Below, one piece after another: positions 1-7,346 of a stretch of 10,000 nt of DNA (its first letter is position 1; the number at the start of each line of letters is the position of its first letter). A program made the translations under genes and the position numbers. Origin of the DNA: Paenibacillus sp. FSL H8-0548 (GTDB lineage: Bacteria; Bacillota; Bacilli; Paenibacillales; Paenibacillaceae). The stretch lies in NCBI RefSeq assembly GCF_038630985.1, contig NZ_CP152049.1, forward strand, positions 1 to 10,000, written 5' to 3'. The notes beneath the pieces were generated by a model, which was given only the letters and a program-made list of their open reading frames with translations, was not told the origin of the DNA and searched no databases.

Positions 1-1356
1 GTGGACAGCCATACCTATGATTTATGGCAGCAAGTGTTGTCGATCATCCAGACTAAATTAAGCAAGCCTAGCTTTGACACCTGGTTCAAAGCAACAAAGG
101 CTTCCTTTGTCGATGATTCCATGCTTGAAGTAACAGCGCCGACAACATTTGCGGCCGAATGGCTGGAGGGCCGTTATACAAAACTTATTAGAACGACGCT
201 TTACGAATTTCTAGGGAGACAAGTGGATGTTCGCTTCTCTATAGAAGAACCAAGAAGCTCCGAGCCTGCTTATGTATTCCCGCCCAAAGCGGTATTTTCA
301 CCTGCCATGAGCGAAGAAGCAACACCTACTCATATGCTTAACCCGAAGTATACATTTGATACATTTGTTATTGGCGCTAATAACCGTTTCGCCCATGCTG
401 CCTCGCTTGCAGTAGCTGAAGCGCCCGCCAAAGCTTATAATCCTTTGTTTCTATACGGTGGAGTTGGGCTTGGAAAAACCCACTTAATGCATGCAATAGG
501 CCATTACATTATGGATCATAATCCGAATACGAAGGTTCTATACATTTCGTCGGAGAAGTTTACGAATGAATTCATTAACGCGATCCGTGATAACCGCGGC
601 GAAAGTTTCCGTACCAAATATCGCAATATCGATGTGCTTCTTATTGACGATATTCAATTTTTGGCTGGGAAAGAGCAGACGCAGGAAGAATTTTTCCACA
701 CCTTTAATGCTCTACACGAGGAACGAAAGCAAATTGTCATCTCAAGTGACCGGCCTCCAAAGGAAATTCCGACACTTGAAGAGAGATTGCGTTCTCGCTT
801 TGAATGGGGTCTTATAACCGATATTCAGCCGCCGGATCTAGAGACAAGGATCGCCATATTGCGCAAGAAGGCGAGAGCTGAAAATCTTGATATTCCTAAC
901 GAAGCGATGATCTACATCGCAAATCAAATTGATACAAACATTCGTGAACTGGAAGGCGCTCTAATTAGGGTTGTAGCCTATTCATCCCTTATAAATGCTG
1001 ATATCACGTCCCATCTAGCAGCTGAGGCGCTTAAGGACATCATCCCTTCAAGCCGGCCTAGAATGATAACCATGCATGATATTCAGACCAAGGTTGGAGA
1101 GTTCTATGGGCTGCGGCTAGAGGATTTCAAAGCGCGGAAACGAACGAAAGCAGTAGCTTTTCCAAGGCAAATTGCTATGTATTTATCACGGGAGCTAACT
1201 GACTTCTCACTTCCCAAGATCGGCGAAGCATTTGGTGGACGCGATCATACAACCGTCATCCATGCGCACGAGAAAATTACACAGCAGCTTAAGATTGATC
1301 AGGACCTCTACAAAATCGTTCAAAACCTGGCCGAAAAAGTCAAAAATCATATGTGA
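1..1356 (+). CDS. dnaA: Chromosomal replication initiator protein DnaA
   Basis: DnaA binds 9-bp DnaA boxes at oriC, forms an ATP-dependent filament, melts the origin and helps load the replicative helicase. The 451-residue protein shows all four domains: an N-terminal interaction domain (about 1-82, with FDTWF at 26-30), a short variable linker (about 83-112), the AAA+ domain with Walker A GGVGLGKT at 153-160 and Walker [10 protein letters not shown] at 212-220, the [10 protein letters not shown] arginine-finger region (261-270) and sensor [10 protein letters not shown] (314-321). The C-terminal DNA-binding domain carries the DnaA signature [12 protein letters not shown] at 411-422. Length is close to the 446 residues of B. 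subtilis DnaA, with near-identity through the AAA+ core. The GTG at base 1 is taken as start because the protein aligns from there; its ribosome site and promoter lie outside the window. It is followed directly by origin DNA, the usual Firmicute arrangement. Confidence 0.98.
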   Translation: MDSHTYDLWQQVLSIIQTKLSKPSFDTWFKATKASFVDDSMLEVTAPTTFAAEWLEGRYTKLIRTTLYEFLGRQVDVRFSIEEPRSSEPAYVFPPKAVFSPAMSEEATPTHMLNPKYTFDTFVIGANNRFAHAASLAVAEAPAKAYNPLFLYGGVGLGKTHLMHAIGHYIMDHNPNTKVLYISSEKFTNEFINAIRDNRGESFRTKYRNIDVLLIDDIQFLAGKEQTQEEFFHTFNALHEERKQIVISSDRPPKEIPTLEERLRSRFEWGLITDIQPPDLETRIAILRKKARAENLDIPNEAMIYIANQIDTNIRELEGALIRVVAYSSLINADITSHLAAEALKDIIPSSRPRMITMHDIQTKVGEFYGLRLEDFKARKRTKAVAFPRQIAMYLSRELTDFSLPKIGEAFGGRDHTTVIHAHEKITQQLKIDQDLYKIVQNLAEKVKNHM

Positions 1357-1370
1357 ACAACTAAGCAAGC

Positions 1371-1379
1371 CTATGCACA
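1371..1379 (+). promoter_or_regulatory. Near-consensus DnaA box CTATGCACA
   Basis: The site differs from the consensus TTATNCACA only at its first base. It is the first of two identical boxes spaced 11 bases apart, about one helical turn, and lies in the left arm of the inverted repeat. Confidence 0.7.
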
Positions 1380-1381
1380 CG

Positions 1382-1390
1382 CTATGCACA
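1382..1390 (+). promoter_or_regulatory. Near-consensus DnaA box CTATGCACA
   Basis: This is an exact copy of the box 11 bases upstream, in the same orientation and on the same face of the helix. It occupies the loop of the inverted repeat and abuts the next, oppositely oriented box with no gap. Confidence 0.7.
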
Positions 1391-1399
1391 TGTGGATAG
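1391..1399 (-). promoter_or_regulatory. Near-consensus DnaA box CTATCCACA, minus strand
   Basis: The plus strand reads TGTGGATAG, which is CTATCCACA on the minus strand, one base from the strong consensus TTATCCACA. It is head-to-head with the plus-strand box that ends at 1390. Confidence 0.75.
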
Positions 1400-1425
1400 G
1401 CTTGCTTTATCAGTCTTCCACGGGG

Positions 1426-1434
1426 TTATCCACA
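1426..1434 (+). promoter_or_regulatory. Perfect DnaA box TTATCCACA beside the unwinding element
   Basis: This is an exact match to the high-affinity DnaA box. It is the box closest to the C-rich patch and the triplet repeat, ending 12 bases before the first CTA triplet. In B. subtilis the equivalent box next to the trios anchors the DnaA filament that moves onto single-stranded DNA; the same role is inferred here from the matching position and orientation. Confidence 0.92.
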
Positions 1435-1440
1435 TATTCA

Positions 1441-1464
1441 GTGCCCCTACTACTACGACTACTA
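1441..1464 (+). promoter_or_regulatory. C-rich patch plus DnaA-trio repeat (basal unwinding element)
   Basis: GTGCCCC (1441-1447) runs into six triplets CTA CTA CTA CGA CTA CTA (1447-1464). On the complementary strand these read 3'-GAT-5', the DnaA-trio form described for B. subtilis as the single-stranded binding site of DnaA. Five of six triplets are identical and the fourth varies by one base. AT-rich DNA follows at once. The order box, GC cluster, trios, AT-rich DNA matches the basal unwinding system of Bacillus origins. Confidence 0.88.
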
Positions 1465-1500
1465 AAAATCTTTAAATAAACATCATCAAATACGCGTAAA
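1465..1500. other. AT-rich probable DNA unwinding segment
   Basis: The 36 bases after the trios contain only eight G or C bases, four of them in the single cluster ACGCGT (1492-1497). Position next to the trios makes this the likely site of first strand separation; this is inference from composition and place. Confidence 0.65.
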
Positions 1501-1571
1501 CGGCTAAAGCCTCATTCAAAAAAAAATCGTATCTTTCGCGATCATTTTTTCGATAAATTTATAAGAACGCT

Positions 1572-1576
1572 AGGAG
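1572..1576 (+). promoter_or_regulatory. Ribosome binding site of dnaN
   Basis: AGGAG lies 8 bases before the ATG at 1585. This decides the start: a GTG at 1576, three codons earlier, overlaps this Shine-Dalgarno sequence itself and so cannot be its start. The ATG at 1585 also gives the family's usual N-terminus, MKLTISK. Confidence 0.85.
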
Positions 1577-1584
1577 TGAAAAAA

Positions 1585-2727
1585 ATGAAATTAACGATTT
1601 CAAAAAACGAACTAAACGATGCAATTCAACAAGTAGCGAAGGCTGCTTCTTCCAGACCTGCAATTCCAATTCTAGGTGGTATCAAAATTGAGGTTACCCA
1701 TCTAGGCGTAACGCTTACAGCCAGCGATACGGATATTTCCATTCAAAGCTTTATTCCAGTGGAAAAAGATCAATTCGTTATTGCACATGTCGAAAAACCA
1801 GGAAGCGTCGTTTTGCCAGCAAAGTTTTTTGTCGAAATCGTAAAAAAACTCCCTTCTGAACAAGTCACTATTGACGTAAGCAACACATTTCAAACGATTC
1901 TTCGTTCCGGATCAACAGAAATTCAGATGGTTGGACTTGATCCTGAGGAATTTCCTTACTTACCGTCAATTGAGCAAAACGAAGTGCTGCAAATGCCTGG
2001 TGATCTATTAAAAGCGATGATTCGCCAAACCGTGCTAGCTGCTTCAGCAAGCGAACAAACGCCAATTTTGACAGGTGTGCTATGGAATCTGCTTGAAGGG
2101 GAACTTAAGTTTATCGCTACTGACCGTCACCGTTTAGCGAGCAGAACAGCCCAAGTGGACACCGAGGCAGCATTCAAATTCAGCAATGTCGTTATTTCAG
2201 CGAAAACACTATTAGAGCTCGCAAAGCTCGTTCCCGAGCACAATGCGCTCGTAGACATCGTTGTAGCAGACAATCAAGTTCTATTTAAGCTTGGAAACGT
2301 ATTGTTCTACACACGAATTTTGGACGGCGTCTATCCCGATACTTCTAAGATTATTCCGCAAACATTCAAAACAGAACTTGTTCTTGATACAAAAAATGTA
2401 ATGGATGCCATCGACCGCGCTTACTTGATGTCACGTGAGGAAAAAACGAATATCGTTCGTCTCATAACCCTCGAGGATGGACTGATTGAAATTTCCTCAA
2501 GCTCCACAGAGCTTGGAAGAGTGACAGAGCAGGTTGAAGCTAAAGAATTTAATGGCGAGCCGCTTAGAATTGCATTTAACTCAAAATATATGCTGGATGT
2601 ACTTAAAGTCATTGACAGCGAGCAGCTGTTCATCGGTTTTACAGGTGCAATGAGCCCGATCATTATCCGTCCAATGGATCACGCCTACAGCATGTACGTT
2701 ATTTTGCCTTACCGGACAACTGGCTAG
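1585..2727 (+). CDS. dnaN: DNA polymerase III beta subunit (sliding clamp)
   Basis: DnaN dimerises into a ring around DNA, tethers the replicative polymerases and docks many repair and regulatory proteins through a hydrophobic pocket. From the chosen ATG it has 380 residues, the normal length (B. subtilis 378), in three similar clamp domains (about 1-125, 126-250, 251-380). Visible family landmarks are the N-terminal SSRPAIPILGGIKI (22-35), the central ATDRHRLA (178-185), LDGVYPD (246-252) and the C-terminal ILPYRT (373-378), which contributes to the partner-binding pocket. It follows the origin by 228 bases from dnaA. In B. subtilis dnaA and dnaN are co-transcribed; here the inverted repeat at 1363-1407 could reduce read-through. 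I see no convincing separate promoter. No truncation or oddity. Confidence 0.98.
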   Translation: MKLTISKNELNDAIQQVAKAASSRPAIPILGGIKIEVTHLGVTLTASDTDISIQSFIPVEKDQFVIAHVEKPGSVVLPAKFFVEIVKKLPSEQVTIDVSNTFQTILRSGSTEIQMVGLDPEEFPYLPSIEQNEVLQMPGDLLKAMIRQTVLAASASEQTPILTGVLWNLLEGELKFIATDRHRLASRTAQVDTEAAFKFSNVVISAKTLLELAKLVPEHNALVDIVVADNQVLFKLGNVLFYTRILDGVYPDTSKIIPQTFKTELVLDTKNVMDAIDRAYLMSREEKTNIVRLITLEDGLIEISSSSTELGRVTEQVEAKEFNGEPLRIAFNSKYMLDVLKVIDSEQLFIGFTGAMSPIIIRPMDHAYSMYVILPYRTTG

Positions 2728-2766
2728 AGCCAAGAGCGCAAGCATAGAGAGGAATGACAATTTTCG

Positions 2767-2982
2767 ATGAAAGAAATTGAAATTAAAACGGAATATATAA
2801 CTTTGGGCCAATTTTTGAAACTGTCCGATTGCATTTCCTCCGGTGGTCATGCTAAATTTTTTCTACAAGAGAACACGGTTTTAATTAATGGCGAAGCTGA
2901 TAATCGCAGGGGCAGAAAGTTATACACAGGGGATAAAGTAGAAGTTGAAGGCTGCGGCGTTTTTACAGTAAGTAAAGCGTAA
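2767..2982 (+). CDS. yaaA: S4-domain protein YaaA (RlbA-like)
   Basis: This is a 71-residue protein of the YaaA family, a single S4 RNA-binding domain found next to recF in many Firmicutes. ITLGQFLKL (11-19), SGGHAKFFL (25-33), VLINGEADNRRGRKLY (38-53) and the GDKVEVEG turn (55-62) match B. subtilis YaaA almost word for word and the length is the same. The B. subtilis protein is also called RlbA and has been linked to ribosome maturation; direct function here is inferred. The ATG at 2767 is the only possible start, since an in-frame stop (2755-2757) lies just before it. The purine-rich AGAGG (2748-2752) is 14 bases upstream, an unusually long spacing that suggests modest translation. It lies 39 bases after dnaN and 27 before recF. 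Confidence 0.93.
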   Translation: MKEIEIKTEYITLGQFLKLSDCISSGGHAKFFLQENTVLINGEADNRRGRKLYTGDKVEVEGCGVFTVSKA

Positions 2983-2996
2983 CGCACCAATGGACC

Positions 2997-3002
2997 GGGA
3001 GG
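2997..3002 (+). promoter_or_regulatory. Ribosome binding site of recF
   Basis: GGGAGG sits 7 bases before the GTG at 3010. An overlapping ATG at 3008 would meet a stop after three codons (ATGTGTTTTTAA), so GTG is the recF start. Confidence 0.8.
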
Positions 3003-3009
3003 TCAAAAT

Positions 3010-4119
3010 GTGTTTTTAAAGAACATACAGCTGCAAAATTACCGCAACTATAGCGAGCTCGATTTACAAACGGCTAATAAAGTAAATGTATTTCTCGGGC
3101 CGAATGCCCAGGGAAAGACCAATTTGCTGGAAGCGATATTCGTGCTTGCGCTAACGAAGTCACATCGTACATCGAAAGATAAAGAGCTAATCGGCTGGCA
3201 GGCTGAGACGGCTCGCATCACAGGCGAAGTAGATAAAAAATACGGATCCATCAAGCTGGATCTTCTTTATTCAGCACAAGGCAAGAAGGCAAAAATCAAC
3301 GGACTAGAGCAGCGAAAGCTTAGCGATTTCATAGGCTCAGTCAATGTCGTGATGTTTGCGCCAGAGGATCTTGAAATCGTAAAAGGAACGCCGGGTATAC
3401 GAAGACGGTTTCTCGATATGGAAATCGGACAAGTGCAACCTGGCTATTTGCATACACTCCAGCAGTACGGCAAGGTGCTTCTACAGCGGAACAATTTCTT
3501 GAAGGCTTCCTACTCTGGAGGCGCAAATCAGACGATGCTTGATGTGTGGAATATGCAGCTTGCAGAGCATGGTGTTAAAATTATGAAAAAAAGGAAACAC
3601 TTTATACATAAATTACAAACGTTTGCAGAACAAATCCATGCAGGCATTACAAACGGTACCGAACAGCTCACAATCGTATACCGTCCTTCATTTGACGTGG
3701 ATGCCCAGCAAGATGAAACTGTTTTATTTGAGCAATTTATGATAAAGTTAACACAAGTGAAAGATCAGGAGATTCGCAGAGGTGTTACGCTAGTGGGACC
3801 GCACCGCGACGATTTGGCATTTTATATCAATGGCAAAGAAGCGCAAACTTTCGGCTCCCAAGGGCAGCAGCGAACGACGGCCTTATCTTTAAAATTGGCA
3901 GAGATAGAGCTGATAAACGAGGAAATTGGAGAATATCCGATTTTGCTGCTTGATGATGTGCTGTCAGAGCTTGACCGCAATCGTCAAACACAGCTTATTG
4001 AGACATTTCAAAGCAAAGTACAAACCTTTATTACAACGACCGGCCTTGAAAGCGTGGATGTCAGCAGGCTTCAGGATGCCGGCATCTACCATGTGCATGA
4101 AGGCCGAGTGACGCGTTAA
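3010..4119 (+). CDS. recF: DNA replication and repair protein RecF
   Basis: RecF is an SMC/ABC-like ATPase that, with RecO and RecR, helps load RecA at single-stranded gaps and damaged forks in the cytoplasm. The 369-residue length is normal (B. subtilis 370). Walker A GPNAQGKT is at 30-37, the ABC signature FGSQGQQRT at 281-289 and Walker B ILLLDDVLSELD at 311-322, with the TTG of the distal H-loop region near 343-345. The N-terminal LKNIQLQNYRNY is typical. The GTG start is fixed by the ribosome site at 2997 and by the family N-terminus; the ATG shifted by two bases leads to an immediate stop. It lies 27 bases after yaaA and 31 before remB, so is surely in the same operon. All ATPase motifs are intact. 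Confidence 0.97.
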   Translation: MFLKNIQLQNYRNYSELDLQTANKVNVFLGPNAQGKTNLLEAIFVLALTKSHRTSKDKELIGWQAETARITGEVDKKYGSIKLDLLYSAQGKKAKINGLEQRKLSDFIGSVNVVMFAPEDLEIVKGTPGIRRRFLDMEIGQVQPGYLHTLQQYGKVLLQRNNFLKASYSGGANQTMLDVWNMQLAEHGVKIMKKRKHFIHKLQTFAEQIHAGITNGTEQLTIVYRPSFDVDAQQDETVLFEQFMIKLTQVKDQEIRRGVTLVGPHRDDLAFYINGKEAQTFGSQGQQRTTALSLKLAEIELINEEIGEYPILLLDDVLSELDRNRQTQLIETFQSKVQTFITTTGLESVDVSRLQDAGIYHVHEGRVTR

Positions 4120-4150
4120 GGGTGCCAATAGGAGAGGTGAGGAAGAGGAC

Positions 4151-4402
4151 ATGTACATCCATTTGGGCGGTGAGAAAATAATTCGTGCTGCAGAGCTGGT
4201 GGCCATATTTGATATTTCCATCGAGCAGTCCTCTAAACTATCCAAGCAATTCGTTGCGGGAGCACGCAAGCGTAAGGACGTTGAAACGATAGGCGAGGAA
4301 GAGCCGAAATCGATCGTTGTAACAAAGCAGAAAATATATTATTCGCCTATTTCATCCTCTACGCTCAAGAAACGTGCCCATCATTTTGCGGCAAATGGCT
4401 AG
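4151..4402 (+). CDS. remB: RemB (YaaB) extracellular matrix regulator, DUF370 family
   Basis: This 83-residue protein is a DUF370 family member located between recF and gyrB, exactly where B. subtilis has remB (yaaB, 81 residues). The N-terminal MYIHLGGE and the C-terminal PKSIVVT (52-58) and YYSPISSSTLKKRA (63-76) are nearly identical to that protein; the middle (about 25-50) is variable. In B. subtilis RemA and RemB promote biofilm matrix gene expression, and RemA is a DNA-binding protein; a regulatory role here is inferred from homology. The ATG at 4151 is supported by a long purine-rich ribosome site, AGGAGAGGTGAGG (4130-4142), with spacing near 8. It is 31 bases after recF and 46 before gyrB. 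Confidence 0.93.
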   Translation: MYIHLGGEKIIRAAELVAIFDISIEQSSKLSKQFVAGARKRKDVETIGEEEPKSIVVTKQKIYYSPISSSTLKKRAHHFAANG

Positions 4403-4442
4403 AGTGAAGGCGATCAGGAACAGCAGTTGAGAGGAGCAGTGA

Positions 4443-6359
<1,917 letters not shown>

Positions 6360-6378
6360 GAAGTCATGTACTGCTAAG

Positions 6379-6415
6379 AAGCAGTCGCCCATTATGGACG
6401 ACTGTTTCTTTTTTT
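6379..6415 (+). terminator. Intrinsic terminator of the dnaN-gyrB operon
   Basis: AAGCAGTCG (6379-6387) pairs with CGACTGTTT (6399-6407), nine pairs including one G-T, around an 11-base loop. The run GTTTCTTTTTTT (6404-6415) supplies the T-tract, the first Ts being shared with the stem. It starts 20 bases after the gyrB stop. The minus-strand gene's stop codon (6392-6394) falls inside the loop, so the terminator overlaps the last codons of the convergent gene. Confidence 0.85.
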
Positions 6416-6430
6416 GAAACGTCCATAATG
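6390..6430. repeat. Second inverted repeat overlapping the gyrB terminator
   Basis: CATTATGGACG (6390-6400) is the exact reverse complement of CGTCCATAATG (6420-6430), an 11-bp stem with a 19-base loop. It uses the loop and right arm of the terminator hairpin, so the two folds exclude each other. It lies within the last 13 codons of the minus-strand gene and could contribute to ending that transcript, although no strong T-run follows on the minus strand. Confidence 0.7.
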
Positions 6431-7165
6431 AACGGCGTAGCGGTAAACCCTTTGGAAGACGACTTGGTCAGGAAGCTTGCGAAAGATAAAAGGGTCTGGG
6501 CATGTATTCACTTCGAGTATCCAAGGATGCAGCGTTGCATCGACGGCAATGTCGACACCAAGCTCTTTTATTCTCGGATAAGCAGATTGCAATTGATTAG
6601 CAATGGATATGCTAAGCTTTCTTAATCGGTTTTTGAAGGATGCAAGTTCGGATAGGGTAGTATGATCACCCATAAGCCTCTCAAGTGACATTGGCGTACC
6701 GCCGCTGTGATAGTTGGTTACGATTTTTCCAGGATGGGCGAGTCGGCCGATTATGCCGGTAGCCTCCCACACATTATGCGGATTTTTTTGGACCATGACG
6801 CGAATGTCGAAGCGCCGGTTCAAATGGCGCAGCAGATGAATTCCTTTTTGAACGATATAGCGGCGTTTTTTCTTTTGTTTCATTATCCCTTTGTAAAGCT
6901 GTTCGAAAGTGGAATAAAACTTGATCTTTGTATCGAGCTGGTAACGGTAGCCGAGCGAGGGTACCGTCGTTCGTTCTACACGAATGACCCCTTTTCCAAA
7001 GGTACCGTTTATCGGTTTGACGTAAACCATGCCATACTGTCTCAGCATTGATTGGAGGCTGCTGCGTCCGAACAGCTTTGTAGAGGGCATGTATTGGCGC
7101 AGATAATCAGATCGAAGCATTATTTTTGTTTTTGCCCACTTACTCTTAATGCGTTGAATGCTCAC
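6392..7165 (-). CDS. YheC/YheD-family ATP-grasp protein (spore coat-associated type)
   Basis: This 257-residue protein resembles the ATP-grasp part of the YheC/YheD family, described in Bacillus as endospore coat-associated; the reaction is unknown. Visible ATP-grasp features are VYVKPINGTFGKGVIRV (47-63; Lys50 and the glycine loop), IVQKGI (104-109), RRFDIRVMVQ (117-126), NYHSGGTP (151-158) and the metal-site region GVDIAVDATLHPWILEVNTCPD (203-224; Asp205, Glu218, Asn220). The GTG at 7165-7163 is chosen because GAGAGGAG (7180-7173) sits 7 bases upstream; an ATG 47 codons further upstream gives an extension unlike the family. Known members often run to roughly 350-450 residues, so this is a compact form lacking the N-terminal region. 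It is strikingly rich in Lys and Arg. It is convergent to gyrB (32 bases between stops), divergent from gyrA and head-on to replication. Confidence 0.85.
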   Translation of the reverse strand: MSIQRIKSKWAKTKIMLRSDYLRQYMPSTKLFGRSSLQSMLRQYGMVYVKPINGTFGKGVIRVERTTVPSLGYRYQLDTKIKFYSTFEQLYKGIMKQKKKRRYIVQKGIHLLRHLNRRFDIRVMVQKNPHNVWEATGIIGRLAHPGKIVTNYHSGGTPMSLERLMGDHTTLSELASFKNRLRKLSISIANQLQSAYPRIKELGVDIAVDATLHPWILEVNTCPDPFIFRKLPDQVVFQRVYRYAVHYGRFKKRNSRP

Positions 7166-7172
7166 GATTTTT

Positions 7173-7180
7173 CTCCTCTC
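7173..7180 (-). promoter_or_regulatory. Ribosome binding site of the ATP-grasp gene
   Basis: On the minus strand the sequence reads GAGAGGAG then AAAAATC then GTG, a strong Shine-Dalgarno at ideal spacing (7 bases). It fixes the start at 7165 rather than the more distal ATG at 7306. Confidence 0.85.
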
Positions 7181-7219
7181 GTATTGCTTTTTTCCTGTTG
7201 AGGGTTTCAAATGATGCAG

Positions 7220-7248
7220 GAGACAGACTTGGAATTGAGTGGTATAAT
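7220..7248 (+). promoter_or_regulatory. Probable sigma-A promoter of gyrA
   Basis: TATAAT at 7243-7248 is a perfect -10 box, preceded by TGG, giving the extended -10 motif TGNTATAAT. GAGACA (7220-7225), which matches four of six bases of TTGACA, lies exactly 17 bases upstream. Transcription would start near 7255, giving a gyrA leader of about 195 bases. Confidence 0.7.
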
Positions 7249-7264
7249 AAAAGTTGGGTCTGTT

Positions 7265-7310
7265 TATTTTATGGCAGATTTTCGTGTATGGAGAGCGGCA
7301 AATCACCTAT
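7265..7310 (-). promoter_or_regulatory. Candidate mother-cell sigma promoters for the ATP-grasp gene
   Basis: Read on the minus strand, CATACACG (7290-7283) matches seven of the eight positions of the sigma-E -10 form CATACANT and has ATA (7310-7308) 17 bases upstream. CATAAAATA (7273-7265) matches the sigma-K -10 form CATANNNTA, but no AC stands at the expected upstream spacing. Either would give a leader of roughly 90-115 bases. The family's usual sporulation role makes this attractive, but these motifs are short and the match is suggestive only. Confidence 0.3.
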
Positions 7311-7346
7311 TTTTGATAACAAATGATGCGAGATTTTAAAGAATTC

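Larger units (their letters stand above)
1363..1407. repeat. Long inverted repeat with DnaA boxes in its arms
   Basis: AAGCAAGCCTAT (1363-1374) is the perfect reverse complement of ATAGGCTTGCTT (1396-1407). After one G/G mismatch (1375/1395) pairing continues for four more bases (1376-1379 with 1391-1394), leaving an 11-base loop (1380-1390). It starts only 7 bases after the dnaA stop. It could act in RNA as a weak terminator or attenuator between dnaA and dnaN, since only TTGCTTTAT follows rather than a proper T-run. It could also simply reflect oppositely oriented DnaA boxes. Both arms contain a box, so DNA-binding and RNA-folding roles may coexist. Confidence 0.8.
1357..1584. other. oriC: Putative oriC unwinding region between dnaA and dnaN
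   Basis: This 228-base non-coding gap has the order of elements expected for the melting side of a Bacillus-type bipartite origin: clustered DnaA boxes (1371-1399), a perfect DnaA box (1426-1434), a C-rich patch (1441-1447), repeated CTA triplets (1447-1464) and an AT-rich segment from 1465. The far end (about 1520-1565) is also AT-rich and contains the palindrome ATAAATTTAT (1553-1562). A second DnaA-box cluster upstream of dnaA is expected from other Firmicutes but lies outside the window. The assignment rests on these motifs and on position; no strand-opening data can be seen from sequence. Confidence 0.9.

Noticed and set aside
1501..1571. Separate dnaN promoter in the AT-rich end of the origin
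   Set aside because: Several AT-rich hexamers resemble -10 boxes, but none has a convincing -35 at proper spacing, and TATAAG near 1560 would start the RNA in or after the ribosome site.
1576..1584. GTG start for dnaN three codons earlier
   Set aside because: This GTG overlaps the Shine-Dalgarno sequence needed for initiation; ATG at 1585 gives the normal clamp N-terminus.
2754..2780. Eight-codon minicistron overlapping the yaaA start
   Set aside because: Its ATG is only one base from AGAGG, too close for initiation, so translation is unlikely.
6707..7051. 114-codon plus-strand frame opposite the ATP-grasp gene
   Set aside because: The minus-strand frame has clear ATP-grasp motifs and a strong ribosome site. 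The plus frame has neither a ribosome site nor family likeness.
7166..7306. N-terminal extension of the ATP-grasp gene to the ATG at 7306
   Set aside because: It would cross the gyrA promoter region and add 47 residues unlike the family. The GTG at 7165 has an ideally spaced ribosome site.
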